Part shown: piece by piece, positions 1 through 8,069 of the stretch
Position numbering within the stretch: the first letter of the stretch is position 1
Layout of the letters: the number at the start of each line of letters is the position of its first letter
Source: Trinickia symbiotica
GTDB lineage: Bacteria; Pseudomonadota; Gammaproteobacteria; Burkholderiales; Burkholderiaceae
DNA: 64,000 bases
NCBI RefSeq assembly: GCF_002934455.1
Contig: NZ_PTIR01000004.1
Location: forward strand, 186,001 to 250,000
Reading direction: 5' to 3'
Position numbers and translations under genes: made by a program
Notes under the pieces: model-generated
Told to the model about the DNA's origin: nothing
The model's database searches: none
What the model saw: only the letters and a program-made list of their open reading frames with translations

Positions 1-1192
1 GCAGCCACAGCCGCGCGAGATCGGCCGATCCGTCGTTACCCTTCACCGCGCGGAACGCCTGCACGGCGCGCGCCTTTTGTCCGGCAACGTAATAGGCGAC
101 ACCGAGATGCAGTTGCGCTTGATCGGGATGATCGAGGCCGCCCTTCGCAATCGCCGATTGGATCGCCGCGATGCCCTCGCCGGCCTTGCCGGCAAAGACG
201 AGGTTGAGCCCCTCGTCGATCGGCGCGACCGGATGGGCGCCATCGTCGGGCGCCGCGCCCTGGGCGCGCTTCGCCGCGAGGGCTTGCAGCCGCTTTTCGC
301 GCTCGGCCTGGGCATCGTGCCCGAGCACGCCGGAAGCAAAACCTTGGTCGATGACCTGCTTCGCCTCGGCCGTGCTGCCGGCCACGATCGCGAGCTGCGT
401 CATTTCCATGTAATCGTCGGCCGTATTCAACGAACCGGTCGCGCGTCGCAGCCGATACATGTCGATGTCGAGCCGCGACGAGTAACCGGGTTTGCTCCGT
501 ATGGCCGCGAAGAGATCTTGCCAATACGAGGGCTTCGGGTGGTAGGCGACGAGCGCTTCGAGCGCGCCGCGGTACGCCGCATCGTCCTTGGCATGTTGAG
601 CACAAGTGCCGAGCAATTGCAGCTCGGACTCGTCGGGCGCGCGGCCCGCATGCAGTTGCGCATCGATCGACGCTTCGAGCAGCTTCGTGGCATCGACATA
701 GTTGCCTGATTCGTAATAGGCCTCGACCAGCAGCGTGCGCATCTGCGGGTCGGTACCTCCCGCCTTCAGGTAGCGTTGCGCCGTCGCGATCGCCTTCGGC
801 CAGGCGTGTTGCTGAAAATAGATGCCGGCGAGCGCGGCGGTGACCCGTTGCTCGTCGTCGCCCTTCAATTGGCCCGAGGCGAGCAACGTTTCATAAGCCT
901 GCGTGGCAGTGCCCGTATCGCCTGCGGCCATAGCGGCCGCGCCCCGCATCTCTTCGATCATCGTCGTTTCATACGGCGTTTTGTTCGGCACGGCCGCCGC
1001 AACGGCGATCTTCGCGAGCGCATCCTTGTATTTGTGCGCGCGATAGAGATCTTGCGCGGCGTTGAGCGGCTTCGCGACGTCGGGGTGCAACGCGTCGGCA
1101 GCGCCCGCGTTGGACACGCCGAAGAGCACGATGCATCCGCCGATCACCGAGGCAGCGGCCGCGAGGCGGAACCCTTGGTAAATCCTATGCAT
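1..1192 (-). CDS. TPR-repeat protein of the TonB locus (3' end beyond window)
   Basis: The ATG at 1192 opens a frame that reads through the left edge, so about 397 residues are visible and the C-terminus is missing. The first 30 or so residues form a hydrophobic signal-like segment ending near AGAADA, so the protein is probably exported. The rest is alanine-rich and helical with repeated A/L/Y spacing typical of tetratricopeptide repeats, for example around AGIYFQQHAWPKAIATAQ. It is the last visible gene of the receptor-tonB-exbB-exbD-exbD set, 26 nt after the second exbD, so it probably assists that transport machine. TPR proteins are known to sit in such loci in Burkholderia and Xanthomonas-type bacteria, but the exact job is not known to me. 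Confidence 0.82.
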   Translation of the reverse strand, partial: MHRIYQGFRLAAAASVIGGCIVLFGVSNAGAADALHPDVAKPLNAAQDLYRAHKYKDALAKIAVAAAVPNKTPYETTMIEEMRGAAAMAAGDTGTATQAYETLLASGQLKGDDEQRVTAALAGIYFQQHAWPKAIATAQRYLKAGGTDPQMRTLLVEAYYESGNYVDATKLLEASIDAQLHAGRAPDESELQLLGTCAQHAKDDAAYRGALEALVAYHPKPSYWQDLFAAIRSKPGYSSRLDIDMYRLRRATGSLNTADDYMEMTQLAIVAGSTAEAKQVIDQGFASGVLGHDAQAEREKRLQALAAKRAQGAAPDDGAHPVAPIDEGLNLVFAGKAGEGIAAIQSAIAKGGLDHPDQAQLHLGVAYYVAGQKARAVQAFRAVKGNDGSADLARLWL

Positions 1193-1218
1193 TGCCAGAT
1201 CCTTATTGCGCGTATTGC

Positions 1219-1650
1219 TTATTGCATGTATTGCTCATTGCCGACGAGCCCGATCTTCGTCGCGCCCTCGCGCTGCGCGGCGGCCATCACCTGGGCGACC
1301 GTCTTGTACGGCGCGAGCTTGTTCGGCAACAAATGAATCTCGGGCTGGACGGGCTGGGCCGCGACCTGCGCGAACTTGGCTTCGAGCGTCGCGCGATCGG
1401 GCACGACGACACCATTCCACGTCGTCGTGCCGTCGAAGTCGATATCGATCTGCACGATCTGCGGCGGCGTGGCCGGAGGCGGCGGATTGCCGACGGGCAG
1501 ATCCATTTTGACAGCATGCATCTGGATCGGAATCGTGATGATCAGCATGATCAGCAGCACGAGCATCACGTCGATGAGCGGCGTCGTATTGATGTCGGCC
1601 ATCACTTCCGGTTCGCCGCCGCGCCCGCCTGAAGAAACGTTCATTCCCAT
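1219..1650 (-). CDS. exbD: Biopolymer transport protein ExbD (second copy)
   Basis: A 143-residue ExbD/TolR family protein. The family uses the proton-motive force with ExbB to energise TonB. The N-terminus carries the family signature: a short cytoplasmic tail, then DINTTPLIDVMLVLLIMLII, where the Asp in PLIDVML is the conserved protonatable residue in the single membrane helix. The remainder is a small periplasmic domain. It starts 12 nt after the previous exbD copy and is clearly co-transcribed with it. Two ExbD proteins in one TonB locus recall the tonB-exbB-exbD1-exbD2 arrangement of Xanthomonas. The two copies here differ in their periplasmic domains and are not a recent duplication. 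Confidence 0.95.
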   Translation of the reverse strand: MGMNVSSGGRGGEPEVMADINTTPLIDVMLVLLIMLIITIPIQMHAVKMDLPVGNPPPPATPPQIVQIDIDFDGTTTWNGVVVPDRATLEAKFAQVAAQPVQPEIHLLPNKLAPYKTVAQVMAAAQREGATKIGLVGNEQYMQ

Positions 1651-1662
1651 CGTTCGTATCTC

Positions 1663-2082
1663 CTACTCGCCGCGCGCGGGCGGCTGCGTAATGAATGAGA
1701 CCTTCGCGATGCCCGCGCGCTCGCATGCGGTGATGACGCGACCGATGAACTCGTAGCGCGTCTCCTGATCGCCGCGCACGTGCACCTCCGGCTGCGGCGT
1801 CGAGACCGAGGCCGCCTTCAGGCGAGCGAGCAGCGTCGGCGCGTCGACGCGCGCTTCGTTCCAGAAGACGTCGCCGTCGCGATTGACGGCAATCTCGATG
1901 CTCTTCGGCTGCGTCTGCAGCGGGTGGACCCGTTCCTTCGGCAACTGGAGCGGTACCGTGTGCGTGACGACGGGAATCGTGATGAGGAAGATGATCAGCA
2001 ACACCAGCATGACGTCGACGAGCGGCGTCGTGTTGATGTCGGACATGACTTCGTCGTCGCTCTCTCCAACGCTCATTGCCAT
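1663..2082 (-). CDS. exbD: Biopolymer transport protein ExbD (first copy)
   Basis: A 139-residue ExbD/TolR family subunit of the inner-membrane proton channel that powers TonB. The start MAMSVGESDDEVMSDINTTP leads into the family membrane helix with the conserved Asp in PLVDVMLVLL. The periplasmic part contains the usual mixed alpha/beta domain. It follows exbB by 12 nt and precedes the second exbD by 12 nt, an operon spacing that implies coupled expression and matched stoichiometry. The substrate of the system cannot be read from this subunit. Confidence 0.95.
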   Translation of the reverse strand: MAMSVGESDDEVMSDINTTPLVDVMLVLLIIFLITIPVVTHTVPLQLPKERVHPLQTQPKSIEIAVNRDGDVFWNEARVDAPTLLARLKAASVSTPQPEVHVRGDQETRYEFIGRVITACERAGIAKVSFITQPPARGE

Positions 2083-2094
2083 GACTGACCTCGC

Positions 2095-3021
2095 TTACTC
2101 GACGGCCGCGGGCGATTTTTGCGCGGCACGCGCCGGACGTTTGCCGCCCGCGAGCAACACCGTATGGAGCTGGGCGCCGAACGCGCGCACGCGCTCCATG
2201 ACGGATTTGTTCCGACGCACGAGGAAGTTGTAGCCGAGCACGGCCGGGACCGCTACGGCAAGGCCGATCGCGGTCATGATGAGCGCCTCGCCGACGGGGC
2301 CCGCGACCTTGTCGATCGATGCCTGCCCGGCGATGCCGATCGCGGTGAGCGCGTGATAGATGCCCCAGACGGTACCGAAGAGCCCGACGAACGGGGAAGT
2401 CGAGCCGACCGTCGCGAGGAACGCGAGGCCGTCTTGAAGGCGATTCGAGACGCTCGTGATCGCACGCTCGATCGAGACGTCGATCCACGTGTTGCGGTCG
2501 ACGGCCTCGAGCAGCGCCTCGTCGTGATGGGCGCCGGCCTCGATGGCCGTCTCGGCGATGAAGCGGAACGGCGAAGACTCGTCGAGCTGCTTGACGCCTT
2601 CGGCAAGCGATGGCGCGCTCCAGAGTTGCTCGTCGGCATGCTTCGCGCGGCGGTTCGCGCGCAGTTGCTCGAAGAACTTCGTGATCATGATGTACCAACT
2701 GCCCATCGACATGATGACGAGCAGCCCGAGCACGAAGCGCGCGACAAAATCGCCGTTCTTCCAGAGCGCCCCGAGCCCGTAGGGGTTCGTGACGGTCTCG
2801 CCCGCGGGCGAGGCGTCGGGCGCAGCCGTGTTGTCGGCGGACGGGGCGGCGCTTTGCGGCGCCGGCGCGGACGCGGCGGCCGTGGCGGCATTCGAGGCGG
2901 ACGCCGCGGCGCTCGCGTCGCTGGCCTGCGCATGGGCTGCGGTCGGCACGACGATACCTTCGGCAGCGGCGAAACCGATCACGAGGCTGGCAGCCAGTGC
3001 GGTAAGGGAACGCTTTTTCAT
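2095..3021 (-). CDS. exbB: MotA/TolQ/ExbB proton channel family protein
   Basis: A 308-residue ExbB. I chose the ATG at 3021 because it follows a good ribosome site (GGAGCAG) and begins a signal sequence, MKKRSLTALAAS, with a cleavage-like AHAQ near residue 31. A long Ala/Ser/Pro-rich periplasmic linker of about 45 residues follows, then the three-helix channel core, including the strongly conserved GLFGTVWGI stretch of the family near residues 210-220. The extended N-terminus with signal peptide is the long ExbB type found in proteobacteria outside the E. coli group. The gene lies between tonB, 143 nt upstream, and two exbD copies downstream. Confidence 0.95.
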   Translation of the reverse strand: MKKRSLTALAASLVIGFAAAEGIVVPTAAHAQASDASAAASASNAATAAASAPAPQSAAPSADNTAAPDASPAGETVTNPYGLGALWKNGDFVARFVLGLLVIMSMGSWYIMITKFFEQLRANRRAKHADEQLWSAPSLAEGVKQLDESSPFRFIAETAIEAGAHHDEALLEAVDRNTWIDVSIERAITSVSNRLQDGLAFLATVGSTSPFVGLFGTVWGIYHALTAIGIAGQASIDKVAGPVGEALIMTAIGLAVAVPAVLGYNFLVRRNKSVMERVRAFGAQLHTVLLAGGKRPARAAQKSPAAVE

Positions 3022-3164
3022 CTTCTGCTCCAATCCGGCTCGCTCGATGAGCCGGTCTAAGATCGGTTGATCAATGCGCCGCCGTTGCCCGCTGTCGATA
3101 GCACGACGCAACGGCGGCCGCGAATGCTGGGTAGGCGTTGCGCGCGTCCGTAGGCGTTCGATGC

Positions 3165-3833
3165 TCAATTGAGATTGAACGAGAACGGCACCTGGACGCG
3201 AACGGCCTGACCTTGCGCAATGCAGTTGAATCGCTTGACCGCCCGGAACGCAGCCGTATCGAGACTGTCGTGATCGGACGATTGCGCCACGTGCTCGTTC
3301 GTGATGTGTCCTTGCGGATCGACGGTGAACTCGATCACGACGTTGCCCGTATCGCCGTTTTCCTGCGCGTCTTTCGGGTAGACGATCGAATTGCGGACCT
3401 CGTCCGAATTCGGACATACGACGCCAACCGAGGTCTGCAACGGTGCGGGCTTTGGCGCGGGCGCGGCCGGCGGCGCGGGCGGCACCGCTTTCGGCGTCTC
3501 GACCGGCGTGGCCTGATGCACGATCGTCTGCTGCGGCGGCGCCTGGACCGGCACTTCCGGCGGCGGCACGAACGGCGGGGGCGGCGGCGCGAACTTCGGC
3601 GGCGGAAGCTGCACGGGCGGAAGCGGCGGAGGCGGCGGCGGTTTGACCGGCTCGATGATCTTCGTCTCGATCGGCTTTTCGATCACGCGCACGACCTTGT
3701 TGGCAAGGCCGTTGACGAGCGCGTAGACGATCACGATGTGCAGCGCGATGACAGCCGCGAGGCCGCCGAAGCGGCGCGCGGGGTTCTGCTGTCTGCGTCC
3801 GAATTCGCGCGGGCGGGCGGCAAGCTCTTTCAT
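3165..3833 (-). CDS. tonB: Energy transducer TonB
   Basis: A 222-residue TonB. One N-terminal membrane anchor (about residues 24-46, GGLAAVIALHIVIVYALV) is followed by a very proline-rich span of about 75 residues (runs such as PPPPPPLPP). That span can cross the periplasm. A C-terminal TonB_C domain begins around VCPNSDEVRNSIVYP and includes VVIEFTVDPQGH. The family couples the ExbB/ExbD proton channel to outer-membrane receptors. The gene lies 14 nt after the receptor gene in the same direction, which points to a TonB dedicated to that receptor, though cross-talk with other receptors in the cell cannot be excluded. Confidence 0.96.
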   Translation of the reverse strand: MKELAARPREFGRRQQNPARRFGGLAAVIALHIVIVYALVNGLANKVVRVIEKPIETKIIEPVKPPPPPPLPPVQLPPPKFAPPPPPFVPPPEVPVQAPPQQTIVHQATPVETPKAVPPAPPAAPAPKPAPLQTSVGVVCPNSDEVRNSIVYPKDAQENGDTGNVVIEFTVDPQGHITNEHVAQSSDHDSLDTAAFRAVKRFNCIAQGQAVRVQVPFSFNLN

Positions 3834-3847
3834 ACTCGGCTCGGGAC

Positions 3848-6577
3848 TTAGAACTTGTAGGTCGCGCCGATCTGCGCAAATCGCCCGATGTACGAGTAGA
3901 GCGATGTGTCGTAGCCAGTCTGATCCAACGTGCCGTTCGCGAAGATCGGGTCATACGGCGGCGTGCGATTGAAAATGTTGTCGATGCCGCCGTAAATCGT
4001 CCAATGCTTGAAGCCCGTGTACGTCACCATCAGGTTGAACTGGCTGTACGAACCCACTTTGGTCGGAGCCGGCGCGGCGAAGAGGTTCTGCGCGTAAGGG
4101 CCCGTGAATTGCCACGTCAGAGCGGCGTCCCAGCGGTGGTAGTTCCAATCCAGCGTGGTATTGCCGCGCCAACGTGGGAAACTGCCGCCGAACGGCTGCG
4201 TGAGCGTGAAGTTGTTGCCCGCGCCGTCGACCGGAGCCTGACCGGGAATGCCGAGGCGGTAGTTCTTGACATAGGCCCAGTCGCCCGACAGCGTGAAAGT
4301 ACCCAGCGTTTTGACCGGCACCGACTGACGGAACGTGGCTTCGAACCCGTTCGTGTCGAGGTATCCAAGGTTCTGGTACGGAATCACCTTGTACAGAAGT
4401 TGCCCCGTCGTCGGATCGATGGCGATTTGAGAAGGCGCCCCCTGGCCGATGACGTTGTCGATGCGGATCTTGTACCAGTCGAGACCGAAATCGGTGTAAC
4501 GGCTCGGCGAAAGCTGGAAGCCGATGTTCAGGTTGCGCGTGCGCTCGGGTGCCAGGTTCGGGTTGCCGACGGTGATCGACGTATAGTTCTGACCGGTGGC
4601 GGGGTCGACCTGGATGCCGAGCGTCTGGGACTTGCTGTCTTCGACGAACGTCGGCGCGCGGAAGCCCCGGTTATACGACGTGTACATCGTCAATGCCTGC
4701 ACCGGCTGATACCGGAGCGCGAAGCGCGGCGAGAACGCGCCGCCCACGTCGGTGTAATGGTCGTAGCGGCCCGACTGGCTGAACGTCAGGTTGCGCACGA
4801 CCGGAATGTCGACCTGGTAATAGACGGCCGCGACATTGCGCGAACCGTTCACCGTCTGCAGGTTCGGAGTGATGACGGCACCCGACAGATACTCCGCGCC
4901 CGGCGTCAGCGCTTCGCTCTGGTGCGTGAATTGAGCGCCGAAGCCGATACCGACATCGCCGGTCGGCAGGTGGAACAGGTTCGGCGTCGAGATCGTCGCG
5001 TCGATCGTGTCCAGCTTCGAGATGCCCAGCGTGTTCGCGTCCTGGTACAAGCCGTTGAACGCGTTCGGCGTGGCCGCCGGATTCGCGAAGTTCAGCGTGC
5101 CGTTCTGATAGATATTGTTGAGCGCGGCAACGTTGAGCTGGTTCGTAAAGACGTTCGAGACCGTGTTTTGCGAGTGGCTGACCGACGTTGCCCAGTCCCA
5201 GTCGCCGTACGGCAGCGAGAACGTTCCCTTCACGCCGGTGGCGGCGCGCCAATAGTTCGAGTACGTCTTTTCCGCCACGGCGCCCGGGAACGCATAGGTC
5301 AACGGCGTCGCCGCGCCCGTGGTGTTATACGGGTTCGTGACCGGCACGACCGTGTTGAACGGCGAGAGCAGTTGCGTCTGCGGGTTCCAGACGAGCGCCG
5401 GGTTCTGCGGATTCCCGATGACGTTGTTCCATAGGCCGTCGTTGGTCGTCGTCCTGTTGTTGCTCTCGAGGAAGTCAGCAAACGCCGTCGTGGTGTCGTT
5501 GATCTTGAAGTCCGCGTGAAGCTTTGCGTTGAGGCGCTCCGTCATCGGCGCGATCGACGTGCTTTCCGCCGTGTTGTACGAGCAGACCGTGCCCGGCAAG
5601 CCCGCCGTCAGCGAGTTGGTCGCCGCCGGGTGCACCGAGCCGCCGAACGGGCACCCGCTCAGGGCCTGTGCACTGCCATCGGGCATGTTCCAGTACGACG
5701 GCGCAAGCAGCGAGAAGCCGCCCGGCTTGTTCGTGAAATCCTGATTGCGCGTGGAATCGCGATCGGCGAGCGTGAAGCCGTTCGACTTATAGTAACTCGC
5801 GGCCACCGTGACATTGAAACGATCCGCGTTCAGATCGCCAAAGCCGCCGAGGATGCCGAACTTCGTCGTGCCGTCGCCATTGCCGCCGTTGATGGCGCTG
5901 CCGTAACTGCCGTCGAGCTGTAGACCGTGGAAGTTGTGCTTGGTGATGATGTTGACCACGCCGGCGATCGCATCCGAGCCGTACTGAGAGACGGCGCCCG
6001 TCTTGACGATCTCGATGCGCTCGATATCGTTGAGCGGCAGTGTGTTCAAGTCGAAAAACGAGTCGACGCTGTTCGAGAAGAATGCGAACGGCGCGACGCG
6101 CTGGCCATCGACCAAGACGAGCGTGTACTTCTCCGACAGACCGCGCAGCGCGATGCCGGCCGCGCCGGCCGCGAAGTTGCCCGCCTGGCCTTCGCTCCAG
6201 CTATTGGCCGAATTGGCCGAGACATTGCGCAGAAAGTCGGCGACAGTCGTCGCGCCGCTTTGCTGGATGTCCTTGGGGGTGATCGTTTGAACCTGGTTGA
6301 AGCCGACCTTGTCGGAGCTGCGGATCAAGGATCCCGTCACCTGGATGCCTTGGATCTTGTGAACGGCACCGGTTGCCGCGGCCCCCGACGCCGCATCCGG
6401 GGCAGCGGCCGCCGCCCCGGATGCAGCCTTCGGAGCCTCGGCCTGGGCCGCATTCGAATTCCCTGTCGCGGCGGGCTCCGTCTGCGCGAACGCCGCATTC
6501 GCACCCAATGCCGCCGTCAGCGCCATTTCCGCCCATAGGATTTTCCGTATGGCCGATCCCAAAATCGTTAGTTTCAT
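3848..6577 (-). CDS. TonB-dependent outer-membrane receptor, substrate unknown
   Basis: A 909-residue receptor. The start at 6577 follows GAAGGGG and opens a signal peptide ending AFAQ near residue 31. An Ala-rich linker follows, then IQGIQVTGS (likely TonB-box region), a plug domain with LVLVDGQRV and DAIAGVVNIIT, and a 22-strand-type barrel ending in a terminal Phe (ATYKF), the usual outer-membrane assembly signal. It lacks an N-terminal FecA-type signalling extension, and no sigma/FecR partner is adjacent, so it is not obviously a surface-signalling receptor. With no ABC transporter or enzyme beside it, the ligand is open; the Asn/Thr-rich loops resemble the large receptors often annotated for iron complexes or carbohydrates. 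Confidence 0.93.
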   Translation of the reverse strand: MKLTILGSAIRKILWAEMALTAALGANAAFAQTEPAATGNSNAAQAEAPKAASGAAAAAPDAASGAAATGAVHKIQGIQVTGSLIRSSDKVGFNQVQTITPKDIQQSGATTVADFLRNVSANSANSWSEGQAGNFAAGAAGIALRGLSEKYTLVLVDGQRVAPFAFFSNSVDSFFDLNTLPLNDIERIEIVKTGAVSQYGSDAIAGVVNIITKHNFHGLQLDGSYGSAINGGNGDGTTKFGILGGFGDLNADRFNVTVAASYYKSNGFTLADRDSTRNQDFTNKPGGFSLLAPSYWNMPDGSAQALSGCPFGGSVHPAATNSLTAGLPGTVCSYNTAESTSIAPMTERLNAKLHADFKINDTTTAFADFLESNNRTTTNDGLWNNVIGNPQNPALVWNPQTQLLSPFNTVVPVTNPYNTTGAATPLTYAFPGAVAEKTYSNYWRAATGVKGTFSLPYGDWDWATSVSHSQNTVSNVFTNQLNVAALNNIYQNGTLNFANPAATPNAFNGLYQDANTLGISKLDTIDATISTPNLFHLPTGDVGIGFGAQFTHQSEALTPGAEYLSGAVITPNLQTVNGSRNVAAVYYQVDIPVVRNLTFSQSGRYDHYTDVGGAFSPRFALRYQPVQALTMYTSYNRGFRAPTFVEDSKSQTLGIQVDPATGQNYTSITVGNPNLAPERTRNLNIGFQLSPSRYTDFGLDWYKIRIDNVIGQGAPSQIAIDPTTGQLLYKVIPYQNLGYLDTNGFEATFRQSVPVKTLGTFTLSGDWAYVKNYRLGIPGQAPVDGAGNNFTLTQPFGGSFPRWRGNTTLDWNYHRWDAALTWQFTGPYAQNLFAAPAPTKVGSYSQFNLMVTYTGFKHWTIYGGIDNIFNRTPPYDPIFANGTLDQTGYDTSLYSYIGRFAQIGATYKF

Positions 6578-6672
6578 TTCACCCCTTCTATGCCGTTGTC
6601 GCGCAGGAACGTACCGGCGAGCAAGGGCCGTCGGCATGCCGCTGCATGCCTAGCCATTTACGTCGGTCGTTC

Positions 6673-6777
6673 CTTACAAATTAATTAGGAGTCCTATTCA
6701 ATACGCCGACATCCCCTCGTCTTCTCCATCGCGGTCTAGCTTACAAATTAATTAGGACTACTATTCAAATAGCCGAC
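6673..6777. repeat. Two 38-bp direct repeats with a TAGGA-N-TCCTA dyad in the receptor promoter region
   Basis: Copies at 6673-6710 and 6740-6777, offset by 67 bp, match at 33 of 38 positions. Both contain CTTACAAATTAATTAGGA and end CCGAC. In the first copy TAGGA-G-TCCTA is a perfect 5+1+5 inverted repeat; in the second the right arm is degenerate (TACTA). Read on the minus strand, each copy also carries TTGAAT or a near match, which could serve as a -35 element. Placement about 100-200 nt before the receptor start, direct repetition and internal dyad all suggest a regulator-binding region. The regulator is unknown. Confidence 0.7.
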
Positions 6778-6944
6778 GCCAACGTTTCCGCTCGTTTCGC
6801 TGGCTCAACTCGAATTGCCCGGCCGCGAGATGGACGCGAACATATCAAGACACAAACAAGGCGTCAAAATTTGTTTGATGGAATAAAAATCTTTTAAGGT
6901 GCAGTGCGCGCTTTTTGTGCACGCTTTTAGTGCAAAAAAAATGG

Positions 6945-6958
6945 ACGGACCGGTCCGT
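6945..6958. promoter_or_regulatory. Perfect 14-bp palindrome, operator-like
   Basis: ACGGACCGGTCCGT is its own reverse complement. Perfect palindromes of this length and type are common binding sites of TetR-family repressors. No TetR gene is adjacent, so if it is a real operator it is controlled by a distant regulator. The nearest possible targets are the TonB receptor (minus) and nothing on the plus strand before the aldehyde dehydrogenase gene at 8070. Confidence 0.4.
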
Positions 6959-7226
6959 GGCGCGTGCAGAGGCGCATGCAGCGGCGCAGTCGTCTCGCGG
7001 ACGAGCGACCGAAACGCACCAATTTGGAGCGCACCGGTAATTTCTAGTAACAGATTTAGAGGAAATGCTCTGGACGCCGAAGTCACGAACGCCGGGTAAC
7101 GACCTGCTTGCGGAGAGGGGGATTGGGGCGAGAACCGGGCCGCGAAGAAGACGCGCGGCAGGGCGATGTTGCGGTAGATCGGCGAACCCCTCGGCGCGAG
7201 GCTCGCCTCCGGTGAAGCTTCGGCGA

Positions 7227-7754
7227 TTACTTCTTGAAGTTCACGACGCCTTCAGTGATTTCCTTGTGTGCTGCATCGAGATCGGCCCAGCCCTCGACCT
7301 TCACCCATTTGCCCTTCTCGAGTGCTTTGTATTGCTCGAAGAAATGCTTGATCTGATCCTTCAAGTACGCGGGCACATCGTCGATCGACTTCATGTGCGC
7401 GGTCATCGGGCAGAGCTTGTCGTGCGGCACGGCGACGAGCTTCGCATCGACGCCCGACTCGTCGGTCATCTGCAGCATGCCGAGCGCGCGCGAGCGCACG
7501 ACGCAACCGGGAATCAGCGGAAACGGCGTGATGACGAGCACATCGACGGGATCGCCGTCGCCCGACAGCGTCTGCGGAATGTAGCCGTAGTTGACGGGAT
7601 AGCGCATGCCGGTGCCGATGAAGCGATCGACGACGAGCAGGCCGAGTTCTTTGTCGGCCTCATATTTCACCGGATCGCTCTGCGCGGGGATTTCGATGAT
7701 GACGTTGAAGTCGTGCGGCAAATCCTTGCCTGCGGGGACGTTGTTGAAGCTCAT
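7227..7754 (-). CDS. ppa: Inorganic pyrophosphatase
   Basis: A 175-residue family I soluble pyrophosphatase, the usual bacterial length. It hydrolyses cytoplasmic pyrophosphate from biosynthetic reactions to phosphate. The sequence shows [12 protein letters not shown] near the N-terminus, the YGYIPQTL region, and the metal-binding signature DGDPVDVLV with its clustered aspartates. The start MSFNNVPAG at 7754 fits the family N-terminus; longer in-frame starts upstream would add a non-homologous basic stretch. It is a single-gene unit, convergent with nothing and divergent from the aldehyde dehydrogenase gene. Confidence 0.97.
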   Translation of the reverse strand: MSFNNVPAGKDLPHDFNVIIEIPAQSDPVKYEADKELGLLVVDRFIGTGMRYPVNYGYIPQTLSGDGDPVDVLVITPFPLIPGCVVRSRALGMLQMTDESGVDAKLVAVPHDKLCPMTAHMKSIDDVPAYLKDQIKHFFEQYKALEKGKWVKVEGWADLDAAHKEITEGVVNFKK

Positions 7755-8069
7755 GACGTTTTCTCGACGGACGGTGGAAACAAAACGTTGATGAAGCGTG
7801 GTGACGACGGGCGGCGAAGGACGCAAAAATAGTGCGGCGGCCCGACGAAGGCGATGCGCGCCATTATAGCCGAGCGCATGTGACGCCCCTGCCGCCCCAT
7901 TGTCCGCCGCAAACGCCCGGCTTCCATGCCCCCCACTGCGCGCTCGCATGCCCGCTTTCGCGCATGCGTCTTTCAGTGTCTGCGGGCATTCCCGTAGCTC
8001 ACGCCACATCGGCGCCGATCGGCGCGATAATTGCCGCTCGGTTCTACCTTTCGATGAGGAGGAGCCTGC
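7755..8069. other. Divergent promoter region between ppa and the aldehyde dehydrogenase gene
   Basis: About 315 nt separating ppa (minus) from the aldehyde dehydrogenase gene (plus). I see no family-like gene and no strong repeat. It should hold the promoters of both flanking genes; a clear ribosome site, GAGGAGGAG, lies directly before the ATG at 8070. Confidence 0.5.

Larger units (their letters stand above)
6578..7226. other. Gene-free regulatory region between the TonB receptor and ppa
   Basis: About 650 nt without a convincing gene. The half next to the receptor start is A+T-rich and holds two 38-bp direct repeats. Further right are a TTTTTGTGCAC / GTGCAAAAAAA imperfect dyad around 6912-6941 and a perfect 14-bp palindrome at 6945-6958. 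The promoter of the receptor operon (minus strand) must lie here. Past about 7000 I see only the 3' flank of ppa. Short frames crossing this region lack ribosome sites and family resemblance. Confidence 0.6.
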
